Shown here piece after piece: positions 25,671 through 31,656 of a stretch of DNA of 64,000 nucleotides. The notes beneath the pieces are model-generated. The model saw only the letters and a program-made list of their open reading frames with translations. It was not told the DNA's origin and made no database searches. Location: NCBI RefSeq assembly GCF_900111005.1, contig NZ_FOFV01000004.1:310001-374000 (forward strand), written 5' to 3'. Position 1 is the first letter of the stretch. Each line of letters begins with the position of its first letter. The translations under genes were made by a program, and so were the position numbers. The stretch comes from Lentzea albida (GTDB taxonomy: Bacteria; Actinomycetota; Actinomycetes; Mycobacteriales; Pseudonocardiaceae).

Positions 25671-28336
25671 CACCCCTCCAACTCCGCGATCCTGGCCCGC
25701 AGCTGTTCCGCAACCTTCTCGTTGCCCAGGTCCTCGCGCACCCGCAAGGCCTCCTCCAACGCGACGAGGGCGTCCTTCGCACGTCCGGCGCGGACGTGCG
25801 CCTCGGCGAGGTTCTCCAGCGTGACGACCCTGATCGCGTCGGGCAGCTGGTCGGCGGGCAGGGCGAGCACGCGCCGGAACACCCCCACCGCCTCGTCGAG
25901 GTGACCGCGTTCCAGGTGCAACAGACCACGGGTGTCCAAAGTGGACGCGACCAGGTCGGTCATGCCCGCCTCCTCGACGACCGCGCGGGCCTCGTCGTTC
26001 GCGGCGAGCGCGGCGTCGAAGTCCTCGAGCGCCAGCAGCGTCATCGAGTAGTTGTTCAGCGCGATGGCCAGGCCGGACGGTGAGCCCTGCTCCACGCGCT
26101 TCGCGACGGCGCGTTCGTGCAGGACCTTCGCCTGCGCCAGGTCGCCGCTCAGCGCGTGGTTGATCGCCCACTGGTCGAGGGTGACGGCGATGCCGTGCAG
26201 GTGGCCGATCTCCTCGCGCACCCGCAGCGCTTCGGCGTAGTGGCCGTCGGCGGCGGTGAAGTCGCCCAGCGCCGAGAGCGCGTTGGCGAGCGAGTGCAGC
26301 GTGACGCCCTCCGCGTACCTGTCCCCGCTCGCCCTGGCCGCCGCGAGGGCCACGTGGGTGAGCTCGATCCGTTCGGACGGACGTCCGCGCAGGTAGAGGT
26401 AGCCGAACATGACCGTCGCGAGCTGCCAGGCGTGCTGGTGCAGGCCGTGGTCGCCGGCGAGGCGGACGGCGGCCAGGAGGTTCTCGTGCTCGGTCTCGCA
26501 CCAGGCCGCCGCCACCGCCGGGTCGTCGAACAGCACCGGCCGCACGTCGCCGGGCAACGGGCTCAGCGCGACGTCCGACCGGCTGCGGCGCAGCACTCCG
26601 TCGGCGCTGTCCACCGAGTGCAGGTAGAACTCCAGCAGCCGTCGCACCGCCGCCGGCCGTTCGTCCTCCGGCAACGACCGGGCGTACGCGCGCAGGAGGT
26701 CGTGGGACGCGTACCGGCCGGGTGTGTGCTCGGTGCCGAGGTGCATGCGCGCCAGCGTTTGCAGCGACCGGTGCACCTCGGCGCGGCGGCGGCCGTCGAG
26801 GGCCGTGGCGGCGTCGAGCGAGACGTCCGGGCCCGTCGTCGCGCCGAGCAGCCGGAAGAGCCTCGCGGTGGCGGGGTCGAGTCGGCTGCAGGACGCGGCG
26901 AAGACCGCTTCGACGTGCGGCATCGGGCGCGCGGCGAGTTCATCGACGAGGGCGCGCAGGGTGAGACCGGGGTCGTCGGCGGCTCTGGAGGCGGTGACGG
27001 CGAGCGCCAGCGGCAGGCCGCCGCAGAACGCGACCAGGTCCGCGACCGCGTCCGGTTCGGCGGCCACGCGCGCGGCGCCGAGGTGGGTGGTGAGCAGCGC
27101 TACGGCCTCGTCGTCGCCGAGCAGGCCGAGCGTCACCGGGACCGCGCCCTCGCGCACGACGAGTCCCGTGAACCGGTTGCGGCTGGTGATCACGGCCACG
27201 CAGCCCGGGCCGGCGGGCAGCAGCGGGCGGACCTGCTCGACGTCGCGGGCGTTGTCGAGGACCACCAGCACGCGGCGGCCGGCGAGGACGCTGCGGTAGA
27301 GCGCCGCGCGTTCGGGCAGGTCCGCGGGAACCCTGCCGCCGGTCACCCCGAACGCCCCGAGGAACGCGGCCAGCACCTCGGCCGGGCTCGCGGGGTCGGC
27401 GGACGGGTCGAAGCCGCGCAGGTCGGCGTACAGCCGGCCGTCGGGGAAGCGGTCCGCGACCGAGTGCGCCCACTTCACCGCCAGGGCCGTCTTGCCGATG
27501 CCCGCCGTGCCGTCGATCGCGGTGATCACCACCGCCGCCCCGGCCTCGGCGGCCTCGGTGAGCCTCGCCAGTTCGGCGTCGCGACCGGTGAAGTGCTCGG
27601 CCACCGCGGGCAGCCCGCGCGGCGCCCCCGGCCGCGAGCCCGGGTCGAGGAGCCGCGCGTGCAGGTCGCGCAACGGCCGTCCGGGCTCGACGCCCAGCTC
27701 GTCGTCGAGGTGGGCGCGGATCTGCTCGTACGCGGCCAGCGCCTCCCGCGACCGTCCCGCCTGGTGCAGCGCCTGCACCAGTTGCGCCCAGAAACCCTCG
27801 CGCAACGGGTGTTGCGCGGTCAGCTCCCGCAGTTCGTCCACCAGTTCGGCACCGCGCCCGCACGCCAGGTCCGCGTCGATCCGGCGGCCGTGCACCACGA
27901 GCCGTTCCTCGACGAGCGGCGGCACGTCCTCGCGGTGCAGGTGCGGCGAGTCCACGTTGGACGCCACCCCGCCACGCCAGTGCGCGAGCGCCGCCGCGAA
28001 CTCCCCCTCGGCGGCGAGGCGCCGGAACCGCGTGAGGTCGAGGTCGTCCTCACCGACCTCCGCCAGGTAGCCACCGGTCGCCGTGCGGACGCGGTTGGCG
28101 TCTCCCAACGCCATCCGCAGCCGCCGCACGACCTCGTGCAACGTCTTGTGCGCGCGGTCGAGGGTGGGCGGCGCGCCGTCCCACAGCCGGTCCACCAGCT
28201 CGTCGACGGACACGAACCTGTTGGGCCGCAACAACAACGTCGCCAGCAGCACCCGGCAGCGCCCGGCCGGAACCGCCACGGGCACGCCGTCGCGCAGCAC
28301 CTCGAGCGGTCCGAGGACGCGGTACTCGACGTTCAC
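25670..28336 (-). CDS. AfsR/SARP-type transcriptional regulator R2
   Basis: 888 residues with the same four-part plan as R1. Walker A is GTAGIGKT (276-283), differing from the GVGG form of R1 and R3, and the winged helix starts YRVLGPLEVLRDG. The TPR region is long, with ALNNYSMTLLALEDFDAALAAN-type repeats. The GTG start at 28336 is preceded by AGGGAGGAGGAG, an unusually strong Shine-Dalgarno that is fully complementary over seven bases to the CCTCCCT loops of two small RNAs in this island. It leads the R2-R1 operon. A divergent SARP-box promoter begins 23 bases upstream. Confidence 0.93.
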   Translation of the reverse strand: MNVEYRVLGPLEVLRDGVPVAVPAGRCRVLLATLLLRPNRFVSVDELVDRLWDGAPPTLDRAHKTLHEVVRRLRMALGDANRVRTATGGYLAEVGEDDLDLTRFRRLAAEGEFAAALAHWRGGVASNVDSPHLHREDVPPLVEERLVVHGRRIDADLACGRGAELVDELRELTAQHPLREGFWAQLVQALHQAGRSREALAAYEQIRAHLDDELGVEPGRPLRDLHARLLDPGSRPGAPRGLPAVAEHFTGRDAELARLTEAAEAGAAVVITAIDGTAGIGKTALAVKWAHSVADRFPDGRLYADLRGFDPSADPASPAEVLAAFLGAFGVTGGRVPADLPERAALYRSVLAGRRVLVVLDNARDVEQVRPLLPAGPGCVAVITSRNRFTGLVVREGAVPVTLGLLGDDEAVALLTTHLGAARVAAEPDAVADLVAFCGGLPLALAVTASRAADDPGLTLRALVDELAARPMPHVEAVFAASCSRLDPATARLFRLLGATTGPDVSLDAATALDGRRRAEVHRSLQTLARMHLGTEHTPGRYASHDLLRAYARSLPEDERPAAVRRLLEFYLHSVDSADGVLRRSRSDVALSPLPGDVRPVLFDDPAVAAAWCETEHENLLAAVRLAGDHGLHQHAWQLATVMFGYLYLRGRPSERIELTHVALAAARASGDRYAEGVTLHSLANALSALGDFTAADGHYAEALRVREEIGHLHGIAVTLDQWAINHALSGDLAQAKVLHERAVAKRVEQGSPSGLAIALNNYSMTLLALEDFDAALAANDEARAVVEEAGMTDLVASTLDTRGLLHLERGHLDEAVGVFRRVLALPADQLPDAIRVVTLENLAEAHVRAGRAKDALVALEEALRVREDLGNEKVAEQLRARIAELEG

Positions 28337-28358
28337 GGCTCCTCCTCCCTGGATCGCG

Positions 28359-28391
28359 TGTGACCGGAGTGTGAGCGGCGACCGGCAAGGT
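28359..28391 (+). promoter_or_regulatory. SARP-type operator and promoter, unit 1
   Basis: Two 11-base direct repeats, TGTGACCGGAG (28359-28369) and TGTGAGCGGCG (28370-28380), are followed by -10 CAAGGT (28386-28391), 16 bases after the start of the last repeat unit. SARP activators bind heptamers spaced 11 bp, with the last about 8 bp before -10, and this fits exactly. It lies 23 bases upstream of R2, pointing away from it. Confidence 0.75.
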
Positions 28392-28397
28392 CATCAC

Positions 28398-28485
28398 CAG
28401 CCGAGGACCACAGCGACAGGGACTGCCTGGGGGGCCGCTGTGATCCGGCGCCGTCGCGGTACACCTCTTCCACCGCGGCGGCGCC
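28398..28485 (+). ncRNA. Predicted small RNA unit 1 of the SARP-box family
   Basis: Start predicted ~7 bases after the -10. Hairpin A pairs CACAGCG (28409-28415) with CGCTGTG (28436-28442), plus GGA/TCC beyond one mismatch; its loop holds CCTGGGGGG (28426-28434). Hairpin B is a 14-bp stem with one G-U, 28447-28460 with 28472-28485, and loop ACACCTCTTCC. No T-run follows, and the RNA ends head-on against the 3' end of R3. Weakest of the four units as a terminated transcript, but the order promoter, G-loop, C-loop is intact. Confidence 0.5.
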
Positions 28486-28490
28486 TCGGC

Positions 28491-30824
28491 TCACAACCCG
28501 GCCAGCCGTTCGGCCAGCACGTCCGCCCGCTCACTGCCGATGTCACGCCACAGCGCGATCGCGCGTTGCCACGACACGACCGCCTCGTCACGGCGGCCCA
28601 CCGCCAGCAACGCGTTGCCGAGCAGTTCGCGCAGGCCCGCCTCTCCGCCGGGGTCGACGAAGCGCGCCTGCGCCGTGATCCCGGCTTGACGGTCCCCCGT
28701 CTCGCGCATCAGCTCGAGCGCACTGCGGTACAGGTGGAGGGACTCGTCCCGCCGTCCAGCCTCCTCGTGGACCGACGCCATCTTGAGCCCCAGCAGCGCC
28801 TGCTCGTGGGGCGAGCCGAAGCCCGCGACCGCCTCGAACATCCCCACGGCCTCGTGGCGGTGGGCGGGGCGCATGGTGACGTGGTCGATCAGGTGCGTCG
28901 TGATCAGCAGGGCGGGCCGCTTCCAGCCCCGCCTGATCGCCGCGGTCGTGACCGCCTTCAGGTTCTCCCACTCCTGCCGGCGCCACATGAGCGCCTCGAA
29001 CCGGCTGGAGAACTGCTGGGGCACCACACCCGACGTCACCTCGTCCGCCGGCACCCCCGCGTCGACGCCGCTCTCCGCCGTGGCGTTCTGCAGGGTGTGG
29101 AGGTACCACTCGGTCAGCCGCAGCGCAGCGGCCTCGTCATCGCCGCACAGCTCCGCCGCGTAGGCGCGCAGCAGGTCGTGCACGCAGTAGCGGCCGAGCC
29201 ACCGCGTCTGCACGAGACCGTCGGCGGCCAGCCGTTCCAGCAGGCGGCGCGCCTCGGAGACCGGCCGGTCCACCAGCGCGGCGACGGCGCTCACGTCGTA
29301 GTCGGCTCCGGGGTGGACGGACAGCAGCCGGAACATCCGCGCCGACTCCTCGTCCAGCGCGCGGTAGGACCAGCTGAACACCGCGCGCACGTCCAGGTCG
29401 TCGAAGTCGCTCAACGCGTCGAGCCGCGCGCTCTCCAGTTCCGCGACGAACTCCCGCAGCGACGTGTCCGGGAAGCGCGACACCCGTTCGGCGAACACCC
29501 TCAGCGCGAGCGGCAGTCCCGCGCACCGCCGCACGATCTCGCGCGCGGACTCCGGTTCGGCGTCGAGCCTGTCCTCGCCGAGCACGGCGGCGAGCAGCGA
29601 CCGCGCGTGCTCGACCCCCAGCTGCCGCACCTCGACCGACGTCGCGTCGTGCCGGGAGACGAGCGCCCGGAGCCGGGTGCGGCTGGTGATCACGACCCGT
29701 GCACCGGACGTGCCGGGCAGCAGCGGGAGCACCTGGCTCGACGTCGCGGCGTTGTCGAGGACGATCAGCACCCGCCGATCGGTCAGGGTGCCGCGCAGCA
29801 GCGCGAACCGGGCTTCTGCCCCCGCGGGCACGTCGTCCACACCCAGCCCGACCAGCAGGGTCTCGGCGGCGGACGCCGGGTCGACCGGTTGACCGTCCGG
29901 GTCGAACCCCCGCAGGTTCACGTACAGGTCGCCGTCCGGGAAGTCGTCGCGGACGGCGTGGGCCCAGCGCAACGCGAGCGTCGTCTTGCCGATGCCGCCG
30001 ACGCCGTGCACGACCGCGACGCCGGTGGACTCGTCGAGCAGCCCGAGCTCCTCGTCCCGGCCGACGAAGTTCCGCACCACCGCCGGCAGCTGGCGCGGCA
30101 CCCGCGGGTGGGCGCCGGGAGCGACGTCCGAACGCAGGATCTGCTCGTGCAGCTCGCGCAACGCCGGTCCGGGGGCGACGCCGAGCTCGTCGGCCAGCAG
30201 CTCCCTGATCTCCTGGTACGCCCGCAACGCCTCGGCCTGCCGCCCCGACCGGTGCAGCGCGAGCACCAGGTGCCGCCAGAACGGCTCCCGCAACGGGTGT
30301 TCGGCCACCAGCGACCGCAGCTCCGCCACCAGCTCACCGGACAGCCCCTCGTCGAGGTCGGCGTCGATGCGCCGCTCCAGCACCGCGAGCCGCTCGGCGA
30401 CCAGGCGCGGCACCTCGTCGCGGTGCAGCCGCTCCGACACCACGTTGCCGAGGACGGGCCCGCGCCACAACGCCGACGCGGCACCGAAGTCACCGGACCT
30501 CGCCAGCTCGCGGAACCGCAGCAGGTCGAGTTGGTCGGGGTCCAGTTCCGCGAAGTAGCCCCCAGGCCGCGTGCGCACGCAGTCCGCCGCGCCCAGCGCC
30601 ACCCTCAGCCGGCGCACGACCATCTGCAACGTCTTGTGCGCACGGTCGGCCGACGGCGGATCACCGTCCCAGACGTGGTCGACCAACTCGTCGACGGACA
30701 CGAACTGGTTGGGCCGCAACAGCAGTGTCGCCAGCAGCACGTGGCACCGGCCACCCGGGACAGGCACCGGCTCGCCGTCGAGCAGCACCTCCAACGGCCC
30801 CAGCACGCGGTACTCGGCTCGCAT
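28491..30824 (-). CDS. AfsR/SARP-type transcriptional regulator R3 (shorter TPR region)
   Basis: 777 residues, about 110 fewer than R1/R2. Winged helix YRVLGPLEVLLDG, BTAD, then NB-ARC with Walker A GVGGIGKT (274-281), VVITSRTRLRAL and GLPLALRVFAERV. Much of the sequence up to ~residue 600 parallels R1; the loss is in the C-terminal TPR part. ATG 30824 is preceded by CCTGGGGGACCG, so its Shine-Dalgarno is the same string that fills hairpin-A loops of the neighbouring small RNAs. A divergent three-repeat SARP box starts 36 bases upstream, which suggests autoregulation. Confidence 0.93.
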   Translation of the reverse strand: MRAEYRVLGPLEVLLDGEPVPVPGGRCHVLLATLLLRPNQFVSVDELVDHVWDGDPPSADRAHKTLQMVVRRLRVALGAADCVRTRPGGYFAELDPDQLDLLRFRELARSGDFGAASALWRGPVLGNVVSERLHRDEVPRLVAERLAVLERRIDADLDEGLSGELVAELRSLVAEHPLREPFWRHLVLALHRSGRQAEALRAYQEIRELLADELGVAPGPALRELHEQILRSDVAPGAHPRVPRQLPAVVRNFVGRDEELGLLDESTGVAVVHGVGGIGKTTLALRWAHAVRDDFPDGDLYVNLRGFDPDGQPVDPASAAETLLVGLGVDDVPAGAEARFALLRGTLTDRRVLIVLDNAATSSQVLPLLPGTSGARVVITSRTRLRALVSRHDATSVEVRQLGVEHARSLLAAVLGEDRLDAEPESAREIVRRCAGLPLALRVFAERVSRFPDTSLREFVAELESARLDALSDFDDLDVRAVFSWSYRALDEESARMFRLLSVHPGADYDVSAVAALVDRPVSEARRLLERLAADGLVQTRWLGRYCVHDLLRAYAAELCGDDEAAALRLTEWYLHTLQNATAESGVDAGVPADEVTSGVVPQQFSSRFEALMWRRQEWENLKAVTTAAIRRGWKRPALLITTHLIDHVTMRPAHRHEAVGMFEAVAGFGSPHEQALLGLKMASVHEEAGRRDESLHLYRSALELMRETGDRQAGITAQARFVDPGGEAGLRELLGNALLAVGRRDEAVVSWQRAIALWRDIGSERADVLAERLAGL

Positions 30825-30859
30825 CGGTCCCCCAGGTTCCGCGGCCAGTTTAGACGGTG

Positions 30860-30903
30860 TGTGATCGCGGTGTGAGCGAAGTGTGAGCGGGGCCGTGCAG
30901 AGT
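30860..30903 (+). promoter_or_regulatory. SARP-type operator and promoter, unit 2 (three repeats)
   Basis: TGTGATCGCGG (30860), TGTGAGCGAAG (30871) and TGTGAGCGGGG (30882) are three perfectly phased 11-base repeats. The -10 is CAGAGT at 30898-30903, again 16 bases after the last repeat start. Divergent from R3. The three-site array is the strongest operator of the four. Confidence 0.8.
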
Positions 30904-30909
30904 GTTGCT

Positions 30910-31077
30910 CAGCGGTGCTGGTGGCAAAGGTTCCTGGGGGGCCACCAGCACCGCTCGCCAGTTCCCGGCCTCCACCGGCGTGAGCGCACCGCCGATGGGT
31001 CGTGCTCGGCCGGTCCTTCCGCTGTACCTCCCTCTTCACCGTGGAGGGACCGGTCGCCCGCTCGGTTGCGGAGCGGT
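30910..31077 (+). ncRNA. Predicted small RNA unit 2 of the SARP-box family
   Basis: The transcript would begin right at hairpin A, a perfect 15-bp stem (30911-30925 with 30941-30955) whose loop contains CCTGGGGG. Hairpin B is a 16-bp stem with three G-U pairs (31007-31022 with 31041-31056); its 18-base loop contains CCTCCCTCTT (31027-31036). A small CCGCTC/GAGCGG stem (31058-31076) follows. No T-rich end is visible before the next SARP box at 31100, so its 3' end is uncertain. About 100 bases of unpaired sequence separate hairpins A and B. No ribosome-binding site with a conserved open frame is present. Confidence 0.6.
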
Positions 31078-31099
31078 GAGTGCACGGGCCCGGACCCGG

Positions 31100-31132
31100 T
31101 GTGACCGAAGTGTGAGCGCGACCGGGCAGAGT
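31100..31132 (+). promoter_or_regulatory. SARP-type operator and promoter, unit 3
   Basis: TGTGACCGAAG (31100-31110) and TGTGAGCGCGA (31111-31121), then -10 CAGAGT (31127-31132) at offset 16. The -10 is identical to that of unit 2. Confidence 0.78.
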
Positions 31133-31138
31133 GGACCT

Positions 31139-31310
31139 CAGCCGGAACGACGGGAGTGACGTCGAAGTCCTGGGGGGACGTCACCACCGCCGTGCCTCGT
31201 CCGGGCCGCCCTCCCAGTGGTGCGGTCCGGGCGGGAATCCGGTCATGGGGGGAACCGGACGGTCCCCTGCTGTCCGGTCAAGGCCCGCGGCTCCGGCCGC
31301 GGGCCTTTTT
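31139..31310 (+). ncRNA. Predicted small RNA unit 3 of the SARP-box family
   Basis: About 170 bases with a clear end. Hairpin A: GTGACGTC (31156-31163) with GACGTCAC (31177-31184), loop GAAGTCCTGGGGG. Hairpin B: 12-bp stem (31198-31209 with 31222-31233), loop CCTCCCAGTGGT. Hairpin C: 31254-31262 with 31270-31278, loop TCCCCTG, with a G-U pair where unit 4 has A-U. It ends at an intrinsic terminator (31280-31310). The string ATGGGGGGAACCGGAC (31245-31260) recurs in unit 4. A frame opening at that ATG runs through the terminator and has no Shine-Dalgarno, so I treat the unit as non-coding. Confidence 0.7.
31280..31310 (+). terminator. Intrinsic terminator of unit 3
   Basis: AAGGCCCGCGG (31280-31290) pairs with CCGCGGGCCTT (31297-31307) across CTCCGG, and TTTTT follows at 31306-31310. 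The T-run fixes the transcript strand as plus. Confidence 0.88.
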
Positions 31311-31346
31311 CCTGCCCGCGAACGCTCACGCGCGACGTCATCAAGA

Positions 31347-31379
31347 CGTGAGCGACGCGTGAGCGCGGTGGTGAATAGT
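31347..31379 (+). promoter_or_regulatory. SARP-type operator and promoter, unit 4
   Basis: CGTGAGCGACG (31347-31357) and CGTGAGCGCGG (31358-31368), then -10 AATAGT (31374-31379), again at offset 16. The first base of each repeat is C instead of T, so the conserved heptamer is GTGAGCG. Confidence 0.75.
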
Positions 31380-31385
31380 CCTCAC

Positions 31386-31540
31386 CAGCCGGTTCGGTCG
31401 AGTCAGATCTGGGGGAGACTCGGCGGACCGGCTCGGAACCCGGCGCGGTCGCCTCCCTCTTGACCGCACCGGCGATGGGGGGAACCGGACAGTCCCCTGC
31501 TGTCCGGCCATGGCCCGCGGCTTCGGCTGCGGGCCTTTTC
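31386..31540 (+). ncRNA. Predicted small RNA unit 4 of the SARP-box family
   Basis: About 155 bases. Hairpin A (31387-31404 with 31417-31433) has paired AGCCGGT/ACCGGCT and CGAGTC/GACTCG blocks and loop AGATCTGGGGGA. Hairpin B is GCGGTC (31445-31450) with GACCGC (31462-31467), extended by CCGG/CCGG, loop GCCTCCCTCTT. Hairpin C is CCGGACAG (31485-31492) with CTGTCCGG (31500-31507), loop TCCCCTG. An intrinsic terminator ends it. From ATGGGGGGAA to the terminator it is nearly identical to unit 3, so the two are a tandem duplication of about 240 bases, while hairpin A has diverged with stem pairing kept. Confidence 0.7.
31512..31539 (+). terminator. Intrinsic terminator of unit 4
   Basis: GGCCCGCGG (31512-31520) pairs with CTGCGGGCC (31527-31535) around a CTTCGG (UUCG-type) loop, then TTTT. 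One G-U pair replaces a G-C of unit 3, keeping the stem. Confidence 0.88.
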
Positions 31541-31598
31541 CGTGTGCGCGGCAGGCTGTGCGGGTCGTTCGGTGTTCGCGGCCAGAACCCCGGAACGA

Positions 31599-31639
31599 CT
31601 CGTGGGTGGCCCCGCCGCCAAGGCGAGACCACCCACGAG
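31599..31639 (-). terminator. Stem-loop after eccC
   Basis: CTCGTGGGTGG (31599-31609) with CCACCCACGAG (31629-31639) is a perfect 11-bp stem, 18 bases after the eccC stop on the minus strand. No long T-run follows. It faces the terminator of unit 4. Confidence 0.6.
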
Positions 31640-31656
31640 AAACCCGGACCGGAGTT

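Noticed and set aside
28429-28445. GTG five bases after the G-run of unit 1, as if loop A were a ribosome site for a peptide
   Set aside because: No start codon at a suitable distance in units 2 and 4, so the arrangement is not conserved.
28083-30875. 930-codon plus-strand frame opposite R3
   Set aside because: Antisense shadow of a clear AfsR gene. Unit 1 would begin inside it, but no start signal or conserved product is present.
31245-31310. Short peptide frames beginning ATGGGGGGAACC in units 3 and 4
   Set aside because: Frames are similar only because the DNA is duplicated; no Shine-Dalgarno, they run through the terminator, and units 1 and 2 have no equivalent.
30910-31540. Identity with the actinobacterial 6C RNA (C-rich double hairpin)
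   Set aside because: 6C RNA needs two loops of six or more C on one strand. Here loops alternate G-rich and C-rich, and the T-runs fix the plus strand. A covariance search would settle it.
30910-31540. afsS-like small activator gene downstream of an AfsR-type operator
   Set aside because: The operator layout is analogous to afsR-afsS, but no repeated afsS-type coding sequence is present.
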